The notes beneath the pieces were generated by a model. The model made no database searches. It saw only the letters and a program-made list of their open reading frames with translations, and was not told where the DNA came from. Of a stretch of DNA of 59,628 nt, positions 1 to 9,087 are shown in pieces (within the stretch, counting starts at the first letter, position 1; each line of letters starts with the position of its first letter). The position numbers and the translations under genes are program-made. The DNA lies in the NCBI RefSeq assembly GCF_009391885.1, contig NZ_VZII01000044.1, positions 1-59,628 on the forward strand, given 5' to 3'. Source of the DNA: Pseudomonas sp. MN1F (GTDB lineage Bacteria; Pseudomonadota; Gammaproteobacteria; Pseudomonadales; Pseudomonadaceae).

Positions 1-1
1 G

Positions 2-325
2 ATCTACGAAACGCACCCCTTCCTGGAAATGCTCGACCCCGAAGCCAGCGACCCTTGGCGCATCAGCACGTCCTATTTCCTGACCGAACCGCTGGTCGAA
101 ACGGGCGCCATTGTTTACGAAGGCAAGGGCGAGCCAAACGAGCTGCAGTCCTACTGGCATCTCCACCCGCTAAGCGAGGTGCTCATGAGCGTTACTGGCG
201 CAGGCTTGAGCCTCCGTGCATTCGACGAATACCCGCATTCCAATCGGGAGGAGGTGTACGACGTCTATGAGCAGGGCGGGGCACAAATACCCATGTGCTA
301 CACCCTGGTCGCAGAAAAACGCTGA
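2..325 (+). CDS. Class I SAM-dependent methyltransferase, C-terminal part (5' end outside window)
   Basis: The reading frame is already open at base 2 and ends with TGA at 323–325, so about 107 C-terminal residues are visible. The motif YETHPFLEMLD, followed by a YFLTEP segment and the paired WHLHPLSE and LRAFDEYPHS stretches, is the pattern of the C-terminal half of small bacterial class I methyltransferases (strand 5 onward). The SAM-binding glycine loop would lie upstream of the window. The substrate cannot be told. The gene converges on the permease to its right with a shared hairpin between them. The family is an inference from remembered motifs. Confidence 0.7.
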   Translation: MYETHPFLEMLDPEASDPWRISTSYFLTEPLVETGAIVYEGKGEPNELQSYWHLHPLSEVLMSVTGAGLSLRAFDEYPHSNREEVYDVYEQGGAQIPMCYTLVAEKR

Positions 326-334
326 GGCAGTTGA

Positions 335-365
335 TGAACTGGGCCGGTTTTCCCGGCTCAGTTCA
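335..365. terminator. Hairpin between convergent methyltransferase and GntP-type permease genes
   Basis: The arm at 335–347 pairs with 352–365 (one G·T position) around a T-rich loop. It sits just after the methyltransferase stop and overlaps the permease stop codon, so it could serve both directions. The T-tract is poor. Confidence 0.5.
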
Positions 366-1743
366 CCGTAATCGCCGCGTTCAGCATCAACACCACGATC
401 AAGCCAACCACCGCCACGATGGACTGCACCACCGAAATGGTCTTGGTAGCCTCACCCATGGTCATGCCAAACGATTCCTTCACCATCCAGAACCCCGCAT
501 GGTTGGCGTAGTTGAAGAACAGCGAACCGCAGCCGATCGACAGGGCCAGCAATGGCAGGTTCAGGCTCGGATCAGCACCTGCCAGCGGCGCCAGCAAGCC
601 GGCAGCGCCCACGATACCGACCGTGGCGGAGCCGGTAGACACCGACAGCAGCATCGCGATCAGCCACCCCAGGATCAACGGCGGGAAGGCCGATTGCTGG
701 GTCAGGTGCACGATGGCATCGCCGACCTTGGCGCTGGTCAGCATCTCCTGGAAGGCCCCGCCCCCGGCGATGATCATGATGATCGAGGCAATCGGCTTGA
801 GGCTTTTGCCCAGCGCATCGCGCAGCTGTTCGGCGTCGCCGCCGCGCGCCAGTACCAGGCTCGCGCCGGCGAACAGCACGCCCAGCAGCATGGCGATCAA
901 CGGGTTACCCAGGAAGCTGGCCAGCTCCAGCAGCGCATTGCCCTTGGGTAGCAGCATCTCTGCCACGGCATGCACCAGCATCAGGATCGCCGGCAGCAAC
1001 GCCGCCAGCATGCCGACCACTACGCCGGGGCGGGGTTGGCCGTCGGCTTTTTCAGCCAGTGTGAACTGGTCCAGCAATGCCTGATCGGGCCGGGTGCTCA
1101 TGCGCGGCGCAATGAACAGGCCATACAGTGGGCCGCCAAGGATCATGGCCGGGATAGCGGCCAGGAAGCCATAGAGCATGGTGGGCCCGACCGAGGTCTT
1201 GAGCACCGCGATGGCGGTCAACGGGCCAGGGTGCGGCGGTACCATGCCGTGCATGGCGGCCAGCGCGGCAATCACCGGTACACCGACATACACATACGCC
1301 GAGCCCTTGAAGCGGGCCTGGCCTTCCAGCTTTCGCGCCACGCTGAAGATCAACGGCAGCATGATCACCAGGCCCACTTCAAAGAACATCGGGATGCCAA
1401 TGACAAAGGCGACCAGCATCATCGCCCAAGGGATCATCCGGTCCGAGGTGCGCTTGAGGATCACATCCGCGACCTGTTCAGTGACGCCAGCGTCAGCCAG
1501 GATTTTGCCCAGCATCGCGCCAAGCGCGATCACCACCCCGACCGCACCCAGCGTCTTGCCAGCGCCAGTGAGCAGGTGGGCGACGATGCTGCCGGGCTCC
1601 ATGCGCGTGGCAAAGCCCACGCCAATGGACACCACCAGCAAGGCCAGCAGCGGGTGCATCTTGAGACGGGACACGATCAGCGCTACCAGCACCAGGACAC
1701 TGGCCAGTGCGGTCAGCAACAGCTGTATATCTAAGGGAGTCAT
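358..1743 (-). CDS. GntP-family permease (gluconate/sugar-acid:H+ symporter type)
   Basis: This is a 461-residue inner-membrane protein, close to the usual length of the GntP family (about 440–460). Hydrophobic segments are spread over the whole chain. Family-typical stretches include the IPMFFEVGLVIMLPL segment in the first half, HPGPLTAIAVL in the middle and SVSTGSATVGIVGAAGLLAP near the end. Members import gluconate or related hydroxy-acids with protons; the actual substrate cannot be read from the sequence. It is transcribed away from the malate dehydrogenase gene, sharing a 379-base upstream region. A link to hydroxy-acid use is possible but is inference. Confidence 0.88.
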   Translation of the reverse strand: MTPLDIQLLLTALASVLVLVALIVSRLKMHPLLALLVVSIGVGFATRMEPGSIVAHLLTGAGKTLGAVGVVIALGAMLGKILADAGVTEQVADVILKRTSDRMIPWAMMLVAFVIGIPMFFEVGLVIMLPLIFSVARKLEGQARFKGSAYVYVGVPVIAALAAMHGMVPPHPGPLTAIAVLKTSVGPTMLYGFLAAIPAMILGGPLYGLFIAPRMSTRPDQALLDQFTLAEKADGQPRPGVVVGMLAALLPAILMLVHAVAEMLLPKGNALLELASFLGNPLIAMLLGVLFAGASLVLARGGDAEQLRDALGKSLKPIASIIMIIAGGGAFQEMLTSAKVGDAIVHLTQQSAFPPLILGWLIAMLLSVSTGSATVGIVGAAGLLAPLAGADPSLNLPLLALSIGCGSLFFNYANHAGFWMVKESFGMTMGEATKTISVVQSIVAVVGLIVVLMLNAAITVN

Positions 1744-2122
1744 TCAGGGAATCTCGGTTGGGCTGGGGCGCTAGCGGCACTCAGGCATTGCAGGCATGAC
1801 AGGGGTTTCTGCGGGCAGTAGCGAGCCGTTATCGGTCGCGGGCAGATGGCCGACTGGATGCGCAAACTTCGAACTTCGGAGGAATGGGGTTGGCGGACGG
1901 CGGTGGGGTGCCGGGCAAACGCGTAGGGCTGGGCAGTGCGGTCATGTAGCGATTCACCTTGTTATTTGGTCATCTATATGAATCTTTACAAAGTATTTCC
2001 GGGGCGGTGGGATGCTGTCAATAGCATGCGGTCGCATCACATGGTCTTTTCGCCTTGGCAGGCAATACTTCTCTGTATACGCAGGCGTGCTCCTGGTGGC
2101 GCGCGCCGCTGGGAGGTGTCTG
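1744..2122. promoter_or_regulatory. Divergent control region between the GntP permease and malate dehydrogenase genes
   Basis: These 379 bases have no convincing gene. They must hold the promoters of both flanking genes. The stretch around 1960–2000 is AT-rich compared with the rest, and a short palindrome with 5-base arms lies at 2026–2037. The last 12 bases carry a strong Shine-Dalgarno (GGGAGG, 2111–2116) that fixes the GTG start of the dehydrogenase. No operator was recognised with confidence. Confidence 0.45.
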
Positions 2123-3052
2123 GTGAACAAACTGACAATCGTGGGTGCCGGCCTGGTCGGCGAGGCGGCGGCGCAGATCATCGCTCGGGATGAGTTGTGC
2201 CGTGAGCTGGTGTTGATGGATGTGCAGGGTGAGCTGGCGCAGGGCAAGGCGCTGGACGTCTGGCAGGCGGCGGTCGAATCAGGTTCTGATACCCGGGTTG
2301 TCGGCGGGTCCAAGGCCGAAATGCTGCAGGGTTCTGACCTGGTGGTGATTACCGCGGGTGTGCCGCGCAAGCCTGGCCAGTCGCGTCAGGATGTGCTGAG
2401 CATCAACCTGCCGATCCTTGACGGCATCATGCACGACATCAACCGTCATGCGCCGACAGCGACGGTGCTGGTGGTGTCGAATCCGGTCGATGTGCTGACG
2501 TATCGGGCCTGCTCGCTCAGCAAGCTGGGGCGCAGCAGGGTATTCGGCCAGGCCGGTGTGCTGGATACCGCGCGCATGAAGTGCTTCATTGCCGAGCAGA
2601 CGGGTTTTTCGGCCCGGGATATCACGGCGCTGGTGCTGGGCGGGCATGGCGACAGCATGGTGCCGCTGATGCGTTACTGCCAGATCGGCTCGGTGCCGCT
2701 GTCGCACTTCCTGTCCAGTGAGCATATCGAGCAGATTGTGCAGCGCACACGCAAAGGTGGCGGCGAGATTCTGGGCTTGAAGAAGCTCGGCAGCGCCTGC
2801 GATGCGCCAGGCGTGGCCATTGCGCAGATGGTGGATGCGATCGGTAACGGGCGCCATCGCATTTTGCCAGCGGTTGCGATACTCGACGGTGAGTATGGGC
2901 GTACCGATATTGCCATGGGGGTCCCCTGCGTGCTGGCCGAGGGGGGGATTACCAGGGTGATCGAGTTGCCGCTGGATGCCCAGGAGCAGGCGATGTTCGA
3001 CCAGTCGGCAGACCAGGTGGTGCGGGATATTGCCGAAATGAAAGCGCTATAA
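2123..3052 (+). CDS. mdh: Malate dehydrogenase, LDH-like type
   Basis: The 309-residue protein interconverts malate and oxaloacetate with NAD. The Rossmann glycine motif (GAGLVG) is at residues 8–13, the LDTARM stretch is typical of the LDH/MDH family, and the catalytic histidine in GGHGD is residue 175. An in-frame ATG 111 bases upstream would add a leader of non-family character; I chose GTG at 2123 because GGGAGG lies 6 bases before it and the protein then starts directly at the NAD-binding strand. It belongs to the short LDH-like branch of MDH. Malate specificity over lactate is inferred from family resemblance. Confidence 0.87.
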   Translation: MNKLTIVGAGLVGEAAAQIIARDELCRELVLMDVQGELAQGKALDVWQAAVESGSDTRVVGGSKAEMLQGSDLVVITAGVPRKPGQSRQDVLSINLPILDGIMHDINRHAPTATVLVVSNPVDVLTYRACSLSKLGRSRVFGQAGVLDTARMKCFIAEQTGFSARDITALVLGGHGDSMVPLMRYCQIGSVPLSHFLSSEHIEQIVQRTRKGGGEILGLKKLGSACDAPGVAIAQMVDAIGNGRHRILPAVAILDGEYGRTDIAMGVPCVLAEGGITRVIELPLDAQEQAMFDQSADQVVRDIAEMKAL

Positions 3053-3258
3053 GTTTGGCCAGCCTCTAGTTCGGCAGGCCTTGACCGAGGTCCCAGAGGG
3101 GCTGGGCGGCTGTTGCGCCCGCCCGGTCCCCAGCCATTAAAAAAAGCGCCACTCAGACCCGGATTCCATCGTTTTTCAGTCCCCCCGGCATGCCCCTATA
3201 GTCCGCTGACAGCCGATGCTCAATCGGCGTATACAACTCAGCCGTGCGGGAACCGTAT

Positions 3259-4521
3259 ATGAACAACAACGAAAAAAACCAGGGCCTTGCAGCGGCCGGT
3301 GTCGCTACGCGGGTGGTGTGGGGCGGGGAACAGATCCAGCACCCGTACAACGCCACCCAGACTCCCATCGTGGTCAGCGCCGCCTACGGCTACAACGACA
3401 TCGATGCCTGGTATGACGTGGCCCAGGGCAAATTGCCGGGTTACATCTACAGCCGCATGAGCAACCCGACCGTCGCCACGCTGGAAGCGAAACTGTGCGA
3501 GCTGGAGCAGTCCGAGTCGGCCGTGGCATTCAGTAGCGGCATGGCCGCCATCAGTGCCGTGCTGCACACCTTCCTGTCCAGCGGCAAACGGGTGGTGTCG
3601 ACCCGCGACAGTTACGGCGGCACCAACAAGATCTTCGAAGAGTTCCTGCCGCGCATGGGTGTGCAGGTCTGTCTGTGCGACACCCTCGATAGCGAGGCGC
3701 TAGAGCGAGAGATTGCTGCAGGTTGCGACCTCCTGTACCTGGAAACCCCTACCAACCCCACCCTGAAGGTACTGGACATTCAACGCCTGAGCGCTGCCGC
3801 CCGACAAGCCGGCGCCCTGGTGGTGGCCGACAACACGTTCGCTACCCCCCTGAACCAGAACCCGCTGGCCCTGGGCGTGGATGTGGTGGTGCACAGCGCT
3901 ACCAAGTTCCTGTCCGGGCATGGCGATGTACTGGGCGGGGTGGTGTGCGGGGCCGAGCCGTTGATGGCGAAGGTACGCCACTACCGCGAGATCAACGGTG
4001 CAGCCCTGGACCCGTTTTCCGCCTACCTGATCATCCGCGGTATCAAGACTCTGGCCTTGCGCCTGCGTCAGCAACAGGCCAGTGCCCAGGCCCTGGCGCA
4101 TTACTTGAGCAGCGAACCGCTGGTTGAAACGGTCAACTACCCAGGGTTGCCCCAGCACCCTGGCCATGCAATCGCCAAGGCGCAAATGCGCGGCTTCGGC
4201 GCGATTGTCAGCTTTGTGCTCAAAGGCGGCATGCCCACCGTGGCGCGGCTGCTGCCACGCCTGAAGTATGCCCATCGGGCTGGCAACCTGGGCGCGGTTG
4301 AAACCATATACGGCCCGGCGCGTACCACCAGCCATGTCGAGAATACCCTCGAAGAACGGCTGGCCCTGGGCATTTCCGAAGGGCTGGTGCGCATTTCGGT
4401 GGGTATCGAAGACACCGAGGACCTGCTGGCAGATTTGGCGCAGGCCTGCGCGTCGGTGCGCCAGGAGTTGGCCGCAATGGAATTGCACGGTGACACACAC
4501 GGCTGCCCGGTTCAGGCCTGA
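3259..4521 (+). CDS. Cystathionine γ-synthase/γ-lyase-family PLP enzyme
   Basis: A 420-residue Cys/Met-metabolism PLP enzyme (fold type I). The PLP lysine is residue 216 in HSATKFLSGHGD, and the upstream DLLYLETPTNPTLKVLDI and VVADNTFATP segments are classical for the family. The frame also opens at a GTG at 3244, but ATG at 3259 gives the normal N-terminus. The family includes cystathionine γ-synthase, cystathionine γ-lyase and methionine γ-lyase, and sequence alone does not separate them here. It heads a cluster with an amino-acid permease, a ThrC-like enzyme, homoserine dehydrogenase, an aldehyde dehydrogenase and RidA, which suggests γ-elimination or γ-replacement in amino-acid breakdown rather than methionine synthesis (inference). 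Confidence 0.85.
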   Translation: MNNNEKNQGLAAAGVATRVVWGGEQIQHPYNATQTPIVVSAAYGYNDIDAWYDVAQGKLPGYIYSRMSNPTVATLEAKLCELEQSESAVAFSSGMAAISAVLHTFLSSGKRVVSTRDSYGGTNKIFEEFLPRMGVQVCLCDTLDSEALEREIAAGCDLLYLETPTNPTLKVLDIQRLSAAARQAGALVVADNTFATPLNQNPLALGVDVVVHSATKFLSGHGDVLGGVVCGAEPLMAKVRHYREINGAALDPFSAYLIIRGIKTLALRLRQQQASAQALAHYLSSEPLVETVNYPGLPQHPGHAIAKAQMRGFGAIVSFVLKGGMPTVARLLPRLKYAHRAGNLGAVETIYGPARTTSHVENTLEERLALGISEGLVRISVGIEDTEDLLADLAQACASVRQELAAMELHGDTHGCPVQA

Positions 4522-4663
4522 GGCCGATGCGTAGCACCCACTACTTGCGTGGGTGCCACTTCATGAAGTCGAACAAAAACAATATGCAAGGCAATTCACT
4601 TCGCTCTGCCAAGACGAGGTCGTTGCAACGTCCTTGCCCGCCAACTTTCATGAGAAAACCACA

Positions 4664-6103
4664 ATGTCCCTGCAGACTACGACAACGAGAAATGCTTCAG
4701 CGCATAGCTTCAAGCAGGATATGCAAACCCGCCATATCGTCATGCTGGCACTGGGCGGTGTCATCGGTACCGGCTTGTTCCTGACATCAGGCTACACGGT
4801 CAACCAGGCGGGCCCCCTGGGGGCGGTCATCGCCTATGTGCTTGGCGCGATCATGGTCTACCTGGTGATGATGTGCCTGGGCGAACTGGCGGTGCACATG
4901 CCGGAGGTGGGCTCGTTCAGCAGCTACGCCACGCGTTACATCGGGCCGGGGACTGGCTACATGGTGGCCTGGATGTACTGGCTGACCTGGACGGTTGCCA
5001 TCGGCTCAGAATTCACCGCCGCCGGCATCCTGATGGTGCGCTGGTTCCCCGACACGCCTGTGTGGATATGGAGTGCGCTGTTCGGGTTGGCGGTGTTCAT
5101 CAGCAATATCATCTCGGTGCGGTCGTTTGCCGAGACCGAATTCTGGCTGTCACTGATCAAAGTACTGGCAGTGGTTGCCTTTCTGGTAGTGGGCGGCAGC
5201 GCAATCCTGGGCGTGTTCGAAATTACCCAGGCCCACAGTGCCGGGCTGGGCAATTTCACGCGTGAAGGGCTGTTCCCCACTGGCTTCTGGTCGATCGCCA
5301 TGACCCTGCTGGCGGTGGCGTTCGCCTTCTCGGGTACCGAACTGATCGGCATTGCCGCCGGCGAAACCCGTGACCCTGAAAAGAACGTGCCCAAGGCCAT
5401 TCGCACCACCGTGCTGCGTCTGGCGCTGTTCTTTGTCGGCACCATCTTTGTTCTGGCTACCTTGTTGCCGCGTGAGCAAGCCGGTGTGGTGGAAAGCCCG
5501 TTCGTGATGGTATTTGAAATGATTGGTATCCCCTATGCGGCGGACATCATGAACTTCGTGATCATCACAGCGCTGCTGTCCGCCGCCAACTCTGGGCTTT
5601 ATGCAGCCGCGCGCATGCTGTGGACCCTCAGCGACCAAGGCAACATGCCACGCCGGTATGCCTCGTTGTCCCGTCGCGGCACGCCGTTCAATGCCATCGT
5701 GCTCAGCATGGCGGGCGGCATGGCTTCGTTGCTCAGCAGCGTGTTCGCGCCCGATACCATTTACCTGGCACTGGTGTCCATTTCCGGGTTGGCGGTGGTG
5801 GTGGTGTGGATCAGCATCGCCGTCAGCCAGATGGCCTTCCGTCGCCATTACATCGCCCATGGGGGCAAGCTCGAAGACCTTAAATTTCGCGTGCGCGGTT
5901 ACCCGTTCGTGCCCTTGGCGGCGATCTTCTGCTGTGTCCTGGCCTGCGTCGGCATCGCCTTCGACCCGGCCCAACGCGTAGCCCTGTATTTCGGCTTGCC
6001 CTTCATCGCCTGGTGTTACCTGGCGTACTGGCTAACCCGTAAATACCGTGCGCGTCGCCCGCTGCAACTGGAAACCGTGGCGCCAGGTTCCGAGGTCGCC
6101 TGA
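4664..6103 (+). CDS. APC-family amino-acid permease, resembles S-methylmethionine permease MmuP
   Basis: A 479-residue inner-membrane transporter with about 12 hydrophobic segments. The N-terminal MQTRHIVMLALGGVIGTGLF signature and the FSGTELIGIAAGETRDPEKNVP segment are those of the amino-acid transporter branch of the APC superfamily. Many stretches recall E. coli MmuP, such as GEL-V-MPE-GSF, YWLTWTVAIGS, SPFVMVFE-IGIPYAADI and ACVGIAFDPAQR. The frame extends upstream to 4553, but the added residues look non-family, so ATG at 4664 is preferred. It lies between the γ-lyase-like gene and a LysR gene on the same strand. The substrate is most likely an amino acid with a γ-substituent, but this is inference. 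Confidence 0.85.
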   Translation: MSLQTTTTRNASAHSFKQDMQTRHIVMLALGGVIGTGLFLTSGYTVNQAGPLGAVIAYVLGAIMVYLVMMCLGELAVHMPEVGSFSSYATRYIGPGTGYMVAWMYWLTWTVAIGSEFTAAGILMVRWFPDTPVWIWSALFGLAVFISNIISVRSFAETEFWLSLIKVLAVVAFLVVGGSAILGVFEITQAHSAGLGNFTREGLFPTGFWSIAMTLLAVAFAFSGTELIGIAAGETRDPEKNVPKAIRTTVLRLALFFVGTIFVLATLLPREQAGVVESPFVMVFEMIGIPYAADIMNFVIITALLSAANSGLYAAARMLWTLSDQGNMPRRYASLSRRGTPFNAIVLSMAGGMASLLSSVFAPDTIYLALVSISGLAVVVVWISIAVSQMAFRRHYIAHGGKLEDLKFRVRGYPFVPLAAIFCCVLACVGIAFDPAQRVALYFGLPFIAWCYLAYWLTRKYRARRPLQLETVAPGSEVA

Positions 6104-6149
6104 GCAGGGTGATACTAGATCACCGGAACGTTGCCATGAGAAAGCGCCG

Positions 6150-7034
6150 ATGACTCAGAAAACCCTGCCTCCCTTGAACTGGCTCAGAGCCTTCGAAGTG
6201 TCGGCGCGTTACTTGAACTTCACCCACGCAGCAGAGGAACTGCACCTCACCCAGGGCGCCGTAAGTCAGCAGATTCGGCACCTGGAAGGCCAGTTGGGGG
6301 TGGCGCTGTTCAAGCGCCTGCCCCGCGGGCTGGGGCTGACCGAAGAAGGTCAGTCCTACTTGCCGGTAGTGCAGGACGCAATCATCCGCCTGGCGGTAGG
6401 CACCAATGAAATTTTCGGGCAACGCCAGCGCCGGCCCCTGAAAGTGCGCGGCAGCCTGTCGTTTCTGCACTTCTGGTTGGCGCCCCGGCTGGCCGACTTT
6501 CGACGTTCGCACCCGCAGGTCGACATCCGTTACATCAGCAATCTGTGGGTCAAGGAACTGGATGCCGAGGATGACCTTGAAATCCGCTGGGGCAGTGGGC
6601 AGTGGCCTGGCGTGGAGGCGCAGCGCCTGACCCGCGACCTGCTGGTGCCAGTCTGCTCTCCCGCGCTGATTGCCGACTCCCCGCTGCGCGAGCCTGGCGA
6701 TCTGGCCAAGGTTCCGTTGCTGCATGTGCTGGGTTACGAGGAGGGGTGGGGCTATTGGCTGGAGCGGGTTGGTGCCGATCAGGTCGACTCTTCCAGCGGC
6801 CTGCAGTTCGACACCCTGGTGTCGACCTTGCGCATGGCGGAAATGGGCCTCGGGGTGGCGCTGGCACGCTCATCGCTGGTCGATGACCTGCTGCAAGAAG
6901 GCCGGCTGGTAGCACCGTTTACCCAGCGCATCGAGGCGAGCGAGTCCTTTTACCTGGTACGTGGCCTGGGCGAAGCGTTGTCCACCGATGCCCAGGCCTT
7001 CAGCTACTGGTTGGTGGCGATGGCCCACCGTTAA
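6150..7034 (+). CDS. LysR-type transcriptional regulator (GcvA-like)
   Basis: The 294-residue protein has a winged HTH in its first 65 residues (LNWLRAFEVSARYLNFTHAA… AVSQQIRHLE) followed by a substrate-binding-like domain. The N-terminus and the IRWGSGQWPG segment resemble the GcvA/AmpR subgroup. The start at 6150 is preferred over an upstream in-frame start at 6048, which would run into the permease gene. It lies 46 bases after the permease and 24 before the threonine-synthase homologue, so it is probably the pathway regulator of the cluster, responding to an amino-acid metabolite (inference). Confidence 0.88.
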   Translation: MTQKTLPPLNWLRAFEVSARYLNFTHAAEELHLTQGAVSQQIRHLEGQLGVALFKRLPRGLGLTEEGQSYLPVVQDAIIRLAVGTNEIFGQRQRRPLKVRGSLSFLHFWLAPRLADFRRSHPQVDIRYISNLWVKELDAEDDLEIRWGSGQWPGVEAQRLTRDLLVPVCSPALIADSPLREPGDLAKVPLLHVLGYEEGWGYWLERVGADQVDSSSGLQFDTLVSTLRMAEMGLGVALARSSLVDDLLQEGRLVAPFTQRIEASESFYLVRGLGEALSTDAQAFSYWLVAMAHR

Positions 7035-7058
7035 TCCAATACTTATCCTGGAGCACTG

Positions 7059-8447
7059 ATGCAGTACACATCCACGCGCGGTAATGAGACACGGGTTGAT
7101 TTCCGCACGGCGCTGCTTTCCGGGCTGGCCGCTGATGGCGGGCTTTATGTGCCGACTGCAGTGCCGACGTTCAGCCAGCAGGAAATTGCCAGCTGGTCCT
7201 GGTTGCCGTTCGACGAACTGGCCTGGCGGGTAATGGCACCGTTTGTCGGTGATACCCTCGATGAGCCGACCCTCAGGGCGCTGGTCAGCGACAGTTACCG
7301 TGGCTTTCGCCACCGTGGGATTGCACCGCTGCAACAGATCGGCCATAACGAATGGATTCTGCAGCTGTTTCACGGGCCTACCCGGTCTTCCAAGGATTTC
7401 GCCGCGCAGTTGCAGGCGCGGCTTATCCGCCATTTCCTGGGGCCCGATTGCGAGCGGGTGATGCTGGTCGGCGCCAGCAACGGCGATACGGCGGTGGCCG
7501 CTATCGAAGCCTTGCGGCATTGCCCTACGGCACGCCTGTTGGCGCTGTACCCCAGCGCAGGGACGCCGGCCGACCGCGCGGCGGTGATGCGCAATGCCGC
7601 TTGCGAAAGCGTGAGCTGCGTGGACGTGGACGGCAGCTTCGATGACTGCCAGTCGCTGGTGTCGGCGCTGCTGCGTGAATGGCCGTGCCCCGAGCTGATT
7701 CCCGTTAGCTTCAACTCGACCAACTGGATCGGCGTGCTGGCGCAGATCGTGTTTTATTTCCACGCGGCGCTGCAGTTGGGAGGGGGAATACGGCCGGTGG
7801 GCTTCAGCATTCCCACCGCCAGTTTTGCCGAGATCTACGCAGGCTTCATTGCCCAGAAGATGGGGCTGCCGATCAATCAGATCATTGTCTCGACCAACCG
7901 CAATGATGCCTTGCACCGGTTCATTCACTGCAATCGCTACAGCCGTGGTTCACCCAGTCAGACCTTGTCGCCCGTCATGGACTTCTCGCTGTTCTCCAAC
8001 CTGGAGCGCTTCGTCTGGGAGCTGTACGACCGCGACAGCGGAGCGACCAGGGCGCTGATGGAGCATTTCGAGGATTGTGGCGAACTGAGCATCGGCAACC
8101 GCCAGTGGTTGCATGCACGTATGCTGTTCGACTCGTATGCCGTGGACGATGCGCTGATCCGCGAAGAAGTCGTCACACTGTTTCACGAGACCGGCAGTGC
8201 AGTAGACCCACATGCCGCCACCGGGGCCTTCGCCGGTCGCCTGCATCGGCGCAACATTGGCGCGCCCATCGTCACGCTGGGGCAGTTTGCCCCGGAAAAA
8301 TCCGCCGGGCTGCTGGCGGAGCTGGGCGCCTGGCACGGCGATGTGCCTGCTGACGTGGTGGGCAATGCTGGCGGCGGGCCGCTGCTGGGCCGCGAAGACC
8401 TGGCAGGCGTTCACGCGTTATTGGCTCAGTTGCAGGCCAGGCGATGA
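7059..8447 (+). CDS. Threonine synthase-like PLP enzyme with altered active-site motifs
   Basis: The 462-residue protein follows the class of E. coli/yeast threonine synthase from end to end: N-terminal GNETRVDFRTALLSGLAADGG, the PLP-lysine region FHGPTRSSKD (Lys112), and SP-MDF-LFSNLERFVWEL. Three motifs differ from what I know of the family: AFKD is SSKD, SGDTG is NGDTA (141–145) and the glycine-rich PLP-phosphate loop PTGNFGD is PTASFAE (252–258). A true threonine synthase converts O-phosphohomoserine to threonine; this one probably acts on another substrate or has lost activity. GGAG lies a few bases before ATG 7059. The end overlaps the Lrp gene by 4 bases, implying translational coupling. 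Confidence 0.8.
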   Translation: MQYTSTRGNETRVDFRTALLSGLAADGGLYVPTAVPTFSQQEIASWSWLPFDELAWRVMAPFVGDTLDEPTLRALVSDSYRGFRHRGIAPLQQIGHNEWILQLFHGPTRSSKDFAAQLQARLIRHFLGPDCERVMLVGASNGDTAVAAIEALRHCPTARLLALYPSAGTPADRAAVMRNAACESVSCVDVDGSFDDCQSLVSALLREWPCPELIPVSFNSTNWIGVLAQIVFYFHAALQLGGGIRPVGFSIPTASFAEIYAGFIAQKMGLPINQIIVSTNRNDALHRFIHCNRYSRGSPSQTLSPVMDFSLFSNLERFVWELYDRDSGATRALMEHFEDCGELSIGNRQWLHARMLFDSYAVDDALIREEVVTLFHETGSAVDPHAATGAFAGRLHRRNIGAPIVTLGQFAPEKSAGLLAELGAWHGDVPADVVGNAGGGPLLGREDLAGVHALLAQLQARR

Positions 8448-8881
8448 AGCGCATCCTCGACCCCTTGGACGAGCGGATTCTCGCCGAACTCACCGCCAAT
8501 GCACGGATCGCCCATGCCGAGCTTGGGCTGAAAGTGAATCTGTCGCGCAATGCGGTACGCCAGCGCATTGAGCGCCTTGAGCGCGATGGGGCCATCCAGG
8601 GCTATACGTTGCGCATCGGTGAGGGGCGGCGGCCGACATCGTTGATCAATGCGGTGATCTTCGTCTACCGCTATGACCGCATGCGCGGCGCAGCAGTGCT
8701 TGATGCGTTGCGCCAGATACCCGAGGTGATCCAGTGCGAGGTGCTCAGCGGCGAGTTCGACCTGTTGCTGCGCGTCGAGGCCTCCAGCCCGGAGCGCGTG
8801 CATCATGTGTGGACGGAAATCGCCGCCATGCCAGGGGTCGAGAACACGGTGACGTCGTTCGTCCTGGCCACCGTGATCTAA
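8444..8881 (+). CDS. Lrp/AsnC-family transcriptional regulator
   Basis: A 145-residue protein with an N-terminal HTH (LDPLDERILAELTANARI… LSRNAVRQRIERLERDGAI) and a C-terminal RAM/ligand-binding domain (EVLSGEFDLLLRVEA). Members bind amino acids and control nearby transport or catabolic genes. It overlaps the ThrC-like gene by ATGA (8444–8447) and is followed by a strong hairpin before the homoserine dehydrogenase gene. Together with the LysR gene it gives this cluster two local regulators. Its likely role is to sense the amino acid imported by the permease (inference). Confidence 0.9.
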   Translation: MKRILDPLDERILAELTANARIAHAELGLKVNLSRNAVRQRIERLERDGAIQGYTLRIGEGRRPTSLINAVIFVYRYDRMRGAAVLDALRQIPEVIQCEVLSGEFDLLLRVEASSPERVHHVWTEIAAMPGVENTVTSFVLATVI

Positions 8882-8913
8882 GCCGCGCCTGAGACATTAA
8901 CGCTATCGATACT

Positions 8914-8949
8914 ACGACGCCGCCCGGGCTTTCGCCCGGGCGGCGTCGT
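8914..8949 (+). terminator. Perfect 16-bp hairpin between the Lrp and homoserine dehydrogenase genes
   Basis: Arms 8914–8929 and 8934–8949 are fully complementary around a TTTC tetraloop. No T-tract follows, so it may be a terminator of an unusual kind, a processing or RNA-stability element, or a polarity device splitting the cluster in two. Confidence 0.6.
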
Positions 8950-9087
8950 GCATTGGGGGCTGTTCAGGCCACCATCAGGTACTGGTCAGATTGGCCAGCA
9001 AATACAGCGAATTGCCATATTCAACTGGCATTGCACGGCTCTTAGGCTTGTCCTCATCGACCAATCGCCTGGAAAGGACAGCAAACC

